This document shows, piece by piece, positions 36,946 through 63,586 of a stretch of 64,000 bases of DNA. The position numbers and the translations under genes were made by a program. Position 1 is the stretch's first letter, and the number at the start of each line of letters is the position of its first letter. Under the pieces are notes generated by a model. The model saw only the letters and a list, made by a program, of their open reading frames with translations. It searched no databases and was not told the DNA's origin. Source of the DNA: Oxyruncus cristatus (lineage: Eukaryota; Chordata; Aves; Passeriformes; Cotingidae); assembly GCA_013399855.1 (NCBI GenBank), contig VXAY01001314.1:419139-483138 (forward strand), read 5' to 3'.

Positions 36946-37814
36946 CGCCCCCCCAGGGATGGGGGCAGTGAGGGGCTGTGGGGCCGGGATGGGGGGAGTG
37001 GTTGGGACTGAAGTGGGGATCACACTCAGGGGGGCTGGGAATAGAGTATGGGGGCTGAGCGGCGCTGTGGTTCTGAGCTGGGCGTTTGGGTCAGGAGAGG
37101 CGACGCAGTGGCTGGGCACGAGTGTCAGGGAGCGTGTGAGGAACTGCAGGGCCCGGTGTGGGGTTTGGGGTGTGGGGGAGCGCAGGGCCCTCAGTTGGGC
37201 TGGATCGGGCCTGTGGGATGGTGGGCTGGGGCAGGGAATGCTGAGGCTGCAGTGGGTCAGGCGGGGCAGGGGTGGGATGGAAGCAGGGTCAGGGCAGCGG
37301 GGTGAGGCCGTGCAGGGCCGTGTTTGGGGGTGCGGCTGCATTAGCAGTGGGGCTGAGGGGCAGGACGGACAGGGAAAGGGGGGCCGGCAGGACTGTGGGG
37401 TGGTAGGAGCTGGGTACACTGCGGTACACCGAGGAAAGTGCATTGTGCGTAAGGAGGGTGGTGGGGGACTTGAGGTGTGCCAGGAGAGGGTGAAACCTGC
37501 CAGGGAAACGGAAGCTCTAAGTTCTGCTTGAGGCTGGGCACAACCTCGATATCGCAACACCAAATCACTGCCACTCTGTCTCTCCACGAGTCCAGGGTAA
37601 TCAGTCTCTGGCACCTCGCACTCAGACTGAGGCTGACACAGCACCAGCCTGCCTTTTGATCTCAAACTGATGATTTAGCAGCACTCTGGATGTAAAGAAC
37701 TGCTGAATTGCCAGGGCCAGTTCCTAAATCACTGGTGTTTTTCTTGGCAGGAATAAAGCCTTGCCCTGACCCAGCCTTGTTTTGATTATTAGGTCCAATG
37801 GACTGGGGCAGCAG

Positions 37815-38035
37815 CCCAGCACTGTGGAGAGCAGAGTCTGAAGCCAACAGACAGGAGTTACGTGTTGATCCTAGCACTGACAAACAACTCAGGCAAGCCA
37901 TTTAACTTCCCTGTGTCTGTATGTTCCCATATGTAAAATGATCATAATAACAATATTAATGCACATTTTCAGGGTACTTTGCAATGTTGGCTTAAAGACT
38001 ACTGTGTCAGCAGATGCTGTGATTATAGCAGCCAG
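37815..38035 (+). mobile_element. MIR-like ancient tRNA-derived SINE relic
   Basis: The segment follows the order of the amniote MIR core and tail as I recall it: GTGGAGAGCAGAGTC, then a CAGGCAAGCCATTTAAC segment, then CCCTGTGTCTG, then a TGTAAAATGATCATAATAAC segment. Compare the typical tail with GGGCAAGTCACTTAACC, CTGTGCCTCAG and TGTAAAATGGGGATAATAA. It is highly diverged. A profile search would decide. Confidence 0.6.
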
Positions 38036-39914
38036 GGTAACCACTGTATCCTCTGAAGCCCCATGTCATCACTGTTTCAAACTCCTCTTTTTCTTCCATT
38101 AATCCACAGGCAAGTCCTTTGTATCACTAAAATCCTCACGTCCAGAGACTGGTGCTGGTATTTCTGAAGAGTGGGAGGGTTACTGCAGCTTTATAATAAA
38201 AATGGGATAGCACTACACCACCAGCACCTTAAACATAAATACGGAAATGTTAATTTAGAATCAATTTTGGGATGTTTCAGACTGTAAAGTTCTTTTAACT
38301 AGGTCTCTGTTGAGGACAGAGGAGCACTTTATGGGACTGTAAATTTCATGCAAACAGTCTCTGTGAAATACACATTCCCCCTACACACGAGCTGTTCTCT
38401 CAATATCAATCATATGCCTTGTAAGTAATGTTTCACAAATATTCTGTAAATCACAGGAAAATGCTTGCAATAATGTGAAATATGACTTTCACTTGACTGT
38501 TTCAGCAGAGGCCCCTAACAGGCCATTCTCCTGTCAGCACTAACATTTGTTATGGCTAATAACATTTTCAATCACAACTATTTTGGGAAAATGGATTTAT
38601 TTTAAACCTGCTTCCCCGCAAAGGAGATCCTGACAACGCCCTGCCAAGGACACAGACTCCTTACAGAGCACAGACCGTTAATTCCCAAATGAAATTTCAT
38701 CTCATCTTAATTCTCAAACATTGTTCCTTAGACAGCTTTTTAAGGACTTTGTTTGTTTGTTTTCAGGCTGATACATGTTCACCTCTTAGTCACTGTTTTC
38801 AGTCTGGCTCAGATAATAGGAATAAAAAGTTACTTTTGAGCAAGTATCTTGGGGATATTCTGGAACTGCTTTGGAATTTTGCTCCAGATTCTAGGAGAAA
38901 GGACTTAAGAATTTTGTAGATAGGGAATTGGTAATCTTGGTGATTTGTATTACCTTGAAAGAAACTTTCTGTTCTGAAATCCAAAGATTGTGTGTCATTC
39001 TAACCTTTTTTGCTCTTAAACAACACTTAAATAAAACCTAAAATGTTGCTTTTCTTAGGTAGGAAGTCCAAGAAGTGCATTAGACAAGGTGAGAACTCCT
39101 TTCTTATCCTTAGGCATGTTGATAGAGCTTGGTGGAGGACAAGGCACCTGTGTCAATGCAACTGTTTGAAACCTTATCCCTCTTCCTGCATCTGTGTATG
39201 GACACACATCCTGGTGTTTAACTCCTTGGGACTTGTCAGTGTCCTCCAGCCAAACACATACACAGCAGTGGGACTGCCACCTACCCGAGCAAATGGAGAG
39301 CCTGATCCCTGACATTTCATCTCCCTAAATGCACCTTCACATTTGTCAAGCTGGAACAGGGTCAAAAGTTTGCCAAAGAAATTTGGCAAAATGTGGGTTG
39401 CTTTATTTAACACCTGTGTGAAGGGATGGAGGGAAGTGCAGACACAGGATGTTTCTGGAGCTTCTGCCTTCTTGCCTATAGCTCTTATCATTTCAGCTTT
39501 TCTTAGATGTTTTAAAAACATGCCTGGGAAATCAGATAGGAAAAAAACAGAGGAAAAGTCCGTCATGCCAAAGGGTGCCAAAGCACTCTTCCACTGCCAA
39601 GGCCAGGCACGTATTCCCAGGGTGGATGTAGAACCAGTCCAGATGACTGTCACTCCAGCACGTGAGTGAGGGCTGCACTGCTTTGCTAACAAGCATTTAT
39701 AGCCCCCTTGACCCTGTCACTCCCCATAAATCCATACCTATTTCTGCTCTCATTTCACCCTATTTATTCCCTGGCAGGTCAGATATGAGATGCAGTGTTC
39801 ATATCATGAGGCTAGTGAGAAACCAGGGCTGGAGTAATGGGAAACATCAAAATGACTTTATTATCAGAGCAGAGAGCTCCTGTAGTGAAACCACCTGCCC
39901 CGGAAAATAATATC

Positions 39915-40065
39915 AAGTCTGTCACAGATTCATTGCGCAGCTTCAGACATACCAGGAACTCTCCTTTTGCCTCAGTTTTCCTACCTATGACATAAGGGAA
40001 AATGAGATTAAATTAATGGTTAGTAAGTGCTTTAGTATTATTTGCCAGAGATTTTAAATGTGATT
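39915..40065 (+). mobile_element. second MIR-like SINE relic
   Basis: Contains TTTTGCCTCAGTTTTCC, then CTATGACATAAGGGAAAATG, then AGATTAAATTAATGG and AGTAAGTGCTTTAGTATTA, again following the MIR tail order with large divergence. It lies 75 bp left of the first ARMH1 block. Shorter and less certain than the copy at 37.8 kb. Confidence 0.45.
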
Positions 40066-40140
40066 CTGGTAGTAATTCCTTAGTACGGCCTTCCTCTATC
40101 TTCACAGCCCTTTTTAAACTTCTTTCTCATTTTTCTCTAG

Positions 40141-40389
<249 letters not shown>

Positions 40390-40778
40390 TGAGATGGAGA
40401 AAAGGGGCAAGTTCTCTACCAAAAATTAGTTTAAAGAACAAGCTCTGTGTGGAGACATCCATATCCAGCAATGTTCTGCAGGACTGAAAAACAACCTGGC
40501 TATTCTAAAGATGAAATGGAAGTGAAAGCCATGTAACCTGTCTCTGAGGAACCTTGAATTAGTGTTTTTCTTGCACTGGGATGAGCGTGCTGCCTCTGCC
40601 TGCCTGTGAGAGGAAGGTCCATGCTGTCTTGCAGAGACAGTACCCAGTTCAGATCTCCACCTGCTGCAGCAAGGCAGGAGGTGATGGCTCCCAGGAGCAT
40701 GGCCTGCTGGCAGAGGAAGATGGGCTCCAAGGCAGGAGACACTTCTGGCTTTGTTCCCCCTAACCTTGAAGCCACTGA

Positions 40779-40958
<180 letters not shown>

Positions 40959-41753
40959 TAGGAATTGTCCAAATTCAGGCAAGGATGTTCTCCCTGACCT
41001 CTGGCCCCCAGGGTTCCTTGGTGTGCAGAGCCACTCCCTCCCCTCCACCTGCGGATAGCAGATCACTGCAGCACTGGTCCAGCTGGAAGGAGTTCAGAGT
41101 CTCAGCTATTGTTGAGTGCTTTCATTTCATCCCCTCTCATTTTTTAGCGAGCTCACTTTCTTCACAGTCATATTGGCACAATATTGCTGCCCTGCTGGCT
41201 GCAATTCCTCCTGTTAAAACCAGAAAACAGCTTCTATTCTTATGTGCAGCATTCACCTACTGCAAACTTTCCCAGAGTCCCCCTCTGGGGCAGGAGGGCT
41301 TTGCAGCTCATATCTTTGAAAGAGCATCACAACATTTTTTTTCCTGATTTTTTCTCCTGGGCAGCGGAAGCCAAACTCTGTTAGGTCTGTGGGGTGGGTG
41401 AGGAGGTTGTGGCCGTGGGGTGATACATACTGTCACAGCTTCCTCCAAGAGAAAGCAGCAGGATCAGCAGCGGGATCCTTAGGAGCTCTGTTTGGCATTC
41501 CAGTGCCAGACTCTGCTTCCATAAACGCCCACAGAAGGGCCTTCCTTGGCCACCTAAATCAGCTGAGAATTTTGCCAGCTGGTTCTCCAACGGTGTGCCT
41601 CCTGACAAGGGCAGAGAACTTTTTTCCTGTCTCTTTTAGCCACACTCCAAGTGGGATGTGATACTAGGTTCTCTTGGGGTGGTAGTGAAACAGCTGAGAT
41701 GGGTGACACATTCTCCTCCAGGAACATGAGTTGGCATCTCTTTCTCTGCATAG

Positions 41754-41921
41754 GGGTACAAGACCTCACCAAGTTCTCAGCCTCTTCCAACAAAGCAGAG
41801 GGTCAAGAAGACACACAGGTTCTGCTTGCCGTGGCACCCAAGTACCAGAGCCAAGTCTACCTTGTAGCTGTGCTGCTGTGTAACTCTCCACAGGGCTCTG
41901 CCAGTGCTCAGGGTTGTGCAG
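41754..41921 (+). pseudogene. ARMH1: ARMH1 block c
   Basis: Preceded by TCTCTGCATAG and entered with two bases plus GTA CAA, giving VQDLTKFSASSNKAEGQEDT then QVLL and PKYQSQVY. Compared with human as recalled, about five codons between QVLL and PKYQ are missing and the tail (NSPQGSASAQ) is poorly conserved. A GTGGGT donor follows at 41922. Confidence 0.75.
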
Positions 41922-42111
41922 GTGGGTACTGAGCCTTGAGGGGGGGAAATGGGAAGTGTTTGCTTCAGCACCAATCCTTCCTGCCCAGGCAGGAGCTGTG
42001 CCCGTCTCCCTGGCATTGGGGCTGCACTGAGCAGCCCTGGTGCCTGGAATGGAACTGCCTGGAGAACTGTGTGACGGCTGTCGCTGTCACTCTGCCCTTT
42101 CCCCCCACGAT

Positions 42112-42189
42112 ATGATGGGAGAGGTGCCCTGTGCCCTCGAAGAGCCCGTGCTGGGCGTGCTGCGCTCTGTGCACCTGAAGGTCCAGTAG
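42112..42189 (+). pseudogene. ARMH1: ARMH1 block d with nonsense codon
   Basis: Reads MMGEVPCALEEPVLGVLRSV then HLKVQ and TAG (42187-42189). Human as recalled reads VLKVLGTMHLEVQYE, so the tyrosine codon has become a stop. The pyrimidine tract at 42091-42106 runs into CACGAT with no AG at the expected boundary, so the acceptor also looks lost. Nothing further right resembles the rest of ARMH1; U5 promoter sequence begins within 175 bp. Confidence 0.75.
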
Positions 42190-42359
42190 GAAGGCGGGAT
42201 CTGTGTGCACACCCTGGGCGCTCTGGGGCAGGCTGTGGCTGGGGGTGGCCTAGGCAAGTTTGTCGAGGGCGAAAGGCGGACAGCGAGCTCAGAAGGTCCT
42301 GTCCCCGTATCCCCAAACCCCCCTCCCGCCGGGCCGCGCCGCCTCATTAGTATGCGCTC

Positions 42360-42367
42360 ATTTGCAT
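42360..42367 (+). promoter_or_regulatory. U5-1 distal sequence element (octamer)
   Basis: Octamer ATTTGCAT followed by ACCCAGGG, 219 bp upstream of the first U5 gene. Octamers of this kind are the core of distal sequence elements of vertebrate snRNA genes and bind Oct-1 (POU2F1). Confidence 0.85.
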
Positions 42368-42518
42368 ACCCAGGGTGCTCCGCGCCGGCACCGCAGCCCC
42401 GGTGAAGCCTCTCGGTGCCGCCGCTCTCCGGAGTCGCTGGGCTCGGTGTGGGGCCGGGTCGGTCACTGCTGGGGGAACGGGCCGGATAAGCAGAGGGTGG
42501 AAGCGGGGGCCGAGAGGG

Positions 42519-42537
42519 TCGCCATGACCTATGGAGA
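42519..42537 (+). promoter_or_regulatory. U5-1 proximal sequence element
   Basis: TCGCCATGACCTATGGAGA starts exactly 60 bp before the RNA and resembles the SNAPc-bound vertebrate PSE (TCACCATAAC type). The second U5 gene has TCGCCCTGAAG at the same distance. No TATA box follows, as expected for RNA polymerase II snRNA genes. Confidence 0.85.
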
Positions 42538-42578
42538 AACAACTGGGAGTGGGTAAATGCAGGGAGAAGCAGGAACGC

Positions 42579-42694
42579 ATACTCTGGTTTCTCTTCAGAT
42601 CGTATAAATCTTTCGCCTTTTACTAAAGATTTCCGTGGAGAGGAACAAGTACGAGTGATAATGAATTTTTTGAGGCTCCACTTCGGTGGAGCTA
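42579..42694 (+). ncRNA. RNU5: U5 spliceosomal snRNA gene, copy 1
   Basis: U5 snRNA aligns the two exon ends during both steps of splicing, within the U5 and U4/U6.U5 snRNPs. This 116-nt gene starts ATACTCTGGTTTCTCTTCAG, carries the invariant loop 1 GCCTTTTAC at 42615-42623, the Sm site AATTTTTTG at 42664-42672, and a 3' hairpin GGCTCCAC-TTCG-GTGGAGCT closed as a cUUCGg tetraloop. Promoter parts (octamer, PSE at -60) and a 3' box 11 nt past the end are all present, so it should be functional. The segment between the long stem and the Sm site differs from copy 2. Confidence 0.97.
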
Positions 42695-42704
42695 ACCCTC
42701 TACT

Positions 42705-42717
42705 GGTGAAAGATAGA
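42705..42717 (+). terminator. U5-1 snRNA 3' box
   Basis: GGTGAAAGATAGA starts 11 nt after the mature end. It fits the snRNA 3'-box pattern (GTTT-N-AAA-NN-AGA type) read by the Integrator complex for 3'-end formation. Confidence 0.75.
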
Positions 42718-43025
42718 CAAATGTTTCGTTCTGGGTAGCCGTACAGTTTCTTAAGCCAGGAGCGATGATAGTTGCGGGGTTCGGCTCCGGGCTGGTGCCC
42801 ACGGTATATCTGAGCCGGGCTCGGTTTTCGGCAGCGCTGACCCCCGGTACTCGCTCCCTCCGCAGCGCCCTGCCCTGGCAGGGGCGGCCCCCTCATCACT
42901 CTTGTCCCATCAGAACACGGGCTCCGGGAGAAGTGGACAGCCAGGAACCTGCCCCGCTGTCCCGGGCGTTGCAGCCTCAGCAGCAGGGCAGGTAGCCCCC
43001 GGGCGTGGCCTACTCAGCGCGGCGC

Positions 43026-43038
43026 GATCAGCATACCC
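43026..43038 (+). promoter_or_regulatory. relic distal element of the middle U5 unit
   Basis: GATCAGCATACCC, followed by GGGG, mirrors ATTTGCATACCC of the two intact units but with the octamer core broken (ATCAGCAT). It lies only about 110 bp before the relic U5 3' end, so the intervening promoter and gene 5' part have been deleted. Confidence 0.6.
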
Positions 43039-43106
43039 GGGGTGGAGGGCGGGCAGCGCCGGGCCGGCCCCGCCGGCAGCCGCCCCTCCGAGCCGGCTCG
43101 CTGACG

Positions 43107-43138
43107 GATTTTTTCGAGGCTCCATTTCGGTGGAGCTG
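43107..43138 (+). pseudogene. U5 snRNA relic (3' end only), middle unit
   Basis: Retains a degraded Sm site (GATTTTTTC instead of AATTTTTTG) and the 3' hairpin GGCTCCATTTCGGTGGAGCT. It lacks the 5' two-thirds of U5, including loop 1. A 3'-box-like GTTTAAAGGAAAAGA begins at 43149, again 11 nt after the RNA end, so the unit once had the same design as its neighbours. Confidence 0.85.
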
Positions 43139-43148
43139 CCGCTGTTGT

Positions 43149-43163
43149 GTTTAAAGGAAAAGA
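43149..43163 (+). terminator. 3' box of the relic U5 unit
   Basis: GTTTAAAGGAAAAGA is a near-canonical snRNA 3' box at the same +11 position as in the intact copies. It survives although the upstream gene is truncated. Confidence 0.6.
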
Positions 43164-43364
43164 ACCACCTCATTTACGCGTTCAGCGTGGTGAGAGCGGC
43201 TGTCGAATTTACACAGCTGCACTTGCGGAGCCGCGGAGGAAACGACCCCTTCCGACTCGCCACCGCGGGCAGGAAGGCTCTGCTCCAAAGCCCGCGCGGT
43301 TCGCCCGCACCCCTCCGGCCGCGCCACCTCCTCCTCCCCATTAGCACCGCCCCGTTACCGGCTG

Positions 43365-43372
43365 ATTTGCAT
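43365..43372 (+). promoter_or_regulatory. U5-2 distal sequence element (octamer)
   Basis: ATTTGCAT followed by ACCCAG, 165 bp upstream of copy 2. The flanking homology to the copy 1 element (CATTAG upstream, ACCCAG downstream) shows that the whole units were duplicated. Confidence 0.85.
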
Positions 43373-43411
43373 ACCCAGCGTGCCCCGCGGCCCCGCCGGG
43401 GTCCGGCGCTG

Positions 43412-43420
43412 NNNNNNNNN
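43412..43420. other. assembly gap or ambiguity (9 N)
   Basis: Nine undetermined bases lie between the distal and proximal elements of U5 copy 2, inside a very GC-rich stretch. Its true length is unknown. Confidence 0.95.
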
Positions 43421-43469
43421 CCGGCCCGGGCCGGGGTCGCGGGGCCCGGGAGCGCCGGGCGGGCCCGTG

Positions 43470-43488
43470 TCGCCCTGAAGTGTGAGGC
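43470..43488 (+). promoter_or_regulatory. U5-2 proximal sequence element
   Basis: TCGCCCTGAAGTGTGAGGC starts exactly 60 bp before copy 2, the same distance as in copy 1, and shares the TCGCC-TGA core. Probable SNAPc site. Confidence 0.8.
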
Positions 43489-43529
43489 GTGGGGCCGGCG
43501 GTGGCAGCGTGGTGGAGAAATGGCGAGGC

Positions 43530-43645
43530 ATACTCTGGTTTCTCTTCAGATCGTATAAATCTTTCGCCTTTTACTAAAGATTTCCGTGGAGAGGAACAAG
43601 TACGAGTGTCGAATAATTTTTTGAGGCTCCATTTCGGTGGAGCTA
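43530..43645 (+). ncRNA. RNU5: U5 spliceosomal snRNA gene, copy 2
   Basis: A 116-nt U5 gene identical to copy 1 over the long stem and loop 1. It differs in the single-stranded stretch before the Sm site and in one hairpin base (CCAT instead of CCAC, which turns the tetraloop-closing pair from C-G to U-G). The Sm site AATTTTTTG is at 43615-43623. PSE, octamer and 3' box are present. It lies head to tail with copy 1, with starts 951 bp apart. Confidence 0.97.
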
Positions 43646-43655
43646 TCTCTATATT

Positions 43656-43669
43656 GGTTGAAAAATAGA
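43656..43669 (+). terminator. U5-2 snRNA 3' box
   Basis: GGTTGAAAAATAGA starts 11 nt beyond the RNA end, as in copy 1. Confidence 0.75.
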
Positions 43670-46230
43670 TTGCCAACTCTTGAAGTTATAGGCACGAGTA
43701 ATGAAGTTATCGGGTGGTAGTGCTTATACTGCTCCTTGAACTCGTGTGTGGTGCTACATTAGTCTATATGTGCATCTCTCCGTCTAAATCCATGCAGAAT
43801 GTGAGCCCTGACAAAGGCTCCCCTGCTCGGCTCCTGGTTCGTTGCTGACCCCCCCCAAGAGGAAAGCGTTTACCTGCTGCGACGAGACTGCCGAAGGTCC
43901 AAGAGCTCACCACAGAGCCACCGGGCCGACCAGCAGGGCGTTTCTCTCGGGGACCCTCATCTTCTGCAGGGGTCACGCTGGCTGCCACAAAAGTCATCGG
44001 GTGAGACACTGGAGCAAAATCTGCAGGACCATGAAAGGGACCTTAGAGGCATGGCTTCCTTTGGGTAGGAAAGGACTGGGACATGTTCCTCCCAGGAAGG
44101 GTTCACTGCTCTTTCTGGCACTGCTCCCTGGCTGAGTGCCCCAGCTGTGAGTACCCTCAGCACTAAGCTGCTCAGGGGTGGGTGTGCTCAGGAATGGGGC
44201 AGAGTCACAGCCTAGAGGTAGCAATGCTCAGATGCTCCCTGCTATTCACACTGGAACTGGCTTGAAGTTTTATTTACAGGGACATGGGAAGTCTGCTCTT
44301 GGCCATGCATGCTGTCACCTTCTGGGGCTCGGCCTGGAAGCAATCTATGTCCCACACAGGGCTGAATGATGCTGCATTGCTCGTGGCCACTATATTCTTC
44401 ACATAGCTGGGAGCCACGGCAAGCAGTGAAACACCCTTTTTTAACATCGGTCACCCATTAGAAAACCTAGGGCCCGTGACTGACTGCAGAATCCTTAAGA
44501 AAATTCAGCCATTTATGCTAAAATTGGTTAATTCAGTATGAATTTCCCATAATGTCCACAAGATAGTGCTGTCAGAACACTTTTCCTGCAAAAGCAGATG
44601 ACAGAAAAGCCTTGGTGGGTAGGGAGACACACATGGCGAGTCTTCCAGTCTGTGCAGAAGTAACAGTGGTGGTATTTGAGTCCTGGGTTCTTTTTGGTCA
44701 CACGAGAAACTTGCCAGACATTAATAAACACCAGGAAGCTCCTGCCAATCATTAAACAATTGGCTCTCAGCAATGATTGCTAATCCATGCACAGCCAAAC
44801 ATTTCTTGTTTATTTTAGGACTCTCCTTCCCATCTGTTGGTGCCACTAGGGCTGGACACAGCATTTTCCATTAGAGTTGCACCAAGAGGCCCAGACTCTA
44901 CTTGTTATGTGCTTCTTCCCCCATCGAGGGTAGGGGGCTGATGGCCTAGAAATCAGGTCTCTGGCTCCTGCATTAGTTATACAGATTAGTAAGCAATATT
45001 AAATCCAGGGAGGGGAGGTAGAACAAAGAAGGGGCAATACTTTGTTTCTTACACCCAGGTATCACAGGGAAAGACTGGGTAATCCAAAAGCAGTAATACC
45101 TGAAGTAGAACAGGACTGTCTTGCTTTTGTCCAGACTCAGTAGGGTTTAACAGCCCTTTTACTCTGGCTGTGCCGTATTAGTATGATGTAGGCAGAGCCC
45201 AGATCCAAGTCCGCCTTGACTGTTCAGAAACCCTCAGTGCTCAGCCCCACACTGCCCCCAGTACCTAAACTGCTGATCACAAAGTGCCCCAGCTGTGGAG
45301 GAGGATCCTATCTGGGTTGAAGGATCCCTTCTTTAGCTGCTTGTGACTACTGCTTGCCCACATCCCAACAAAGATCTCTTGCTGTCTGTCTTTTTCAGGC
45401 CCATCCTGAAACTTGGTACACAAAAATGGATCCAGTCCAGACCAATAACTGGCCTCCCCTGCAGTCAGCATCCCCAGACACAGCAAGGATGCAGTGTCCA
45501 GAAGGTGGGTGAGGAGTTGGATGCACTGTCACTGAAATTACATCCTTAACTTCCAGAGGGAGAAGACAGCTCAAAGAGAGGGAATAATGTTAGCTGCATC
45601 TAGTGTTGCTGAACCTAGAGCTTACAGGCCTGTTTTGTTCTTTCCAAGACAACCCCTGAACTGAGCTGAACAAACAGGAAAGAGCAGGCAGCAGCACATC
45701 TCACAACTATCCTCCCCAACCTGCTCTTTCCCAGAGGATGGGGTGTGTACGCTCACCAGTACTCAGACTGCACACATGGGCCAGGGTCCAGCTTTGCATT
45801 TCTGCCCTCAAATACAGATTTTGGGGGGTTACTGAACATCTTTGTGTATTTTATGTGGCATAAAGTGGGAAACATAGGAAAAAATATAGGGCATGATCCC
45901 GTGGCTATCTTCAAAACCTACGTAAGCTCCAGTGGTACAAAGGAGTCTCACAGGGCCCTTCCTACTTACCTGATGTAATACCTGAGCCACTCACTGTATA
46001 GGAGGATAGGTACCCTCTAAACCACCTTCCCCCATGTTAGTCAAGTTCTACCCAGCAAGATCTCAAAATTAGGAGACAAAACTTATTTTGAGTGATTTTT
46101 ATATAAACATTACAAGTATAAAGACTTTGAAAAGAAACTTCATCCAAGAAATCAGCCTCTCTATACAACCAGCCTGTCTTTAGGGCTGTTAGACTTAGCC
46201 AAAATCAGCAAGAAATATATTTTATAGGAC
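43670..46230. other. intergenic, U5 cluster to KIF2C 3' end
   Basis: About 2.5 kb of unique sequence with no recognisable exon, RNA gene or repeat. I looked for the missing ARMH1 C-terminal exons here on both strands and found nothing convincing. Confidence 0.7.
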
Positions 46231-46234
46231 AGAA

Positions 46235-46691
46235 GATAATTAAATCCAAGAACATTTATTTATTCAACCTCTTAAAATACTGAGTTTTACAATCACATAG
46301 TCCATTTTCTTTCTAGAAAAGCAAAACTTGCAACAGTTTTGCAGTGTTTCAAGCACATCTGGAAAGGTTATGTACTATACATGTGTATTTAGTTCTATTA
46401 GGGGAGACCATTGTCAGTAGCAAAGGGCCAGATGCCAGACATCTTTCAGGCAGAGACTGCAGACCCTCAGGCCTCCTCCCCAAGCCTTGCAGTGAGTGCA
46501 TTTTAGCACTTTGCTGAATCCCCTGATACAGGACATGGAGAAATAGGCTGCTGTGTTCACTGCCCTTGGGCACACATGACCTGCAGACACTCTACCACAT
46601 TTAAAACTGGACTGACACAAACCACTGACAGACATGCAAGACAAGACAAGTGCATGAAAGATTGCTTGTGAACCAGGTTTTGCTGTAATGA
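46235..46691 (-). other. KIF2C: KIF2C 3'UTR (probable extent)
   Basis: Sequence after the KIF2C stop on the minus strand. A poly(A) signal pair AATAAATAAA lies at about 46255-46264 (minus), placing the cleavage site near 46235-46240. The frame 46414-46878 in this stretch is not coding. Confidence 0.65.
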
Positions 46692-63396
<16,705 letters not shown>

Positions 63397-63480
63397 GGCA
63401 CCGGCTCCGGGACAGGACCCGCGTCCCGCCCCAGCAGCGAAACCCCCCCCGCCCGGCAACCGCCGCCGGTTTAAACCCCG
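63397..63480 (-). promoter_or_regulatory. KIF2C: KIF2C core promoter with CHR-like element
   Basis: GC-rich sequence just upstream of the start codon. TTTAAA at 63470-63475, next to CCCCGCGCG, fits the CHR class of sites bound by MuvB (DREAM/MMB), which gives G2/M expression to mitotic genes such as KIF2C. The exact transcription start is unknown. Confidence 0.5.
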
Positions 63481-63521
63481 CGCGCCGGCGTGCCGCGGGG
63501 GCTGCCGGGAGGCGCCGCGGG

Positions 63522-63540
63522 ACTACATCTCCCGGCAGGC
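63522..63540 (+). promoter_or_regulatory. ZNF143/THAP11-type motif, forward
   Basis: ACTACATCTCCCGGCAGGC closely matches the long ZNF143/THAP11 promoter motif (ACTACA-TCCCA-TGC type). It lies about 126 bp upstream of the KIF2C ATG. Confidence 0.75.
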
Positions 63541-63586
63541 CTCGCCCCCTGCGGCACTCCGGGGACTGTTGGCCGCCGGGCGCGGG

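Larger units (their letters stand above)
36946..40140. other. interval between the TMEM53 promoter and ARMH1 remnants
   Basis: The first 550 bp (36.95-37.5 kb) is strongly G-over-C skewed on the plus strand. The rest is unique sequence with two MIR-like SINE relics. If ARMH1 once began at the shared CpG island, its 5' untranslated exon(s) would lie here; none can be identified. Confidence 0.6.

Noticed and set aside
36914..37665. Long overlapping frames on both strands right of the TMEM53 promoter
   Set aside because: The G-skewed, stop-poor composition explains them; no domain or splice support.
39060..39089. Possible 30-nt exon (TTTTCTTAG ... AAG/GTGAGA) upstream of ARMH1 block a
   Set aside because: Both splice sites look good, but it has no ATG and no recognisable homology, so chance cannot be excluded.
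42087..42899. 270-codon minus-strand frame across U5 copy 1
   Set aside because: It runs antisense through the snRNA gene and its promoter; the repeated peptide at U5 copy 2 is simply translated U5.
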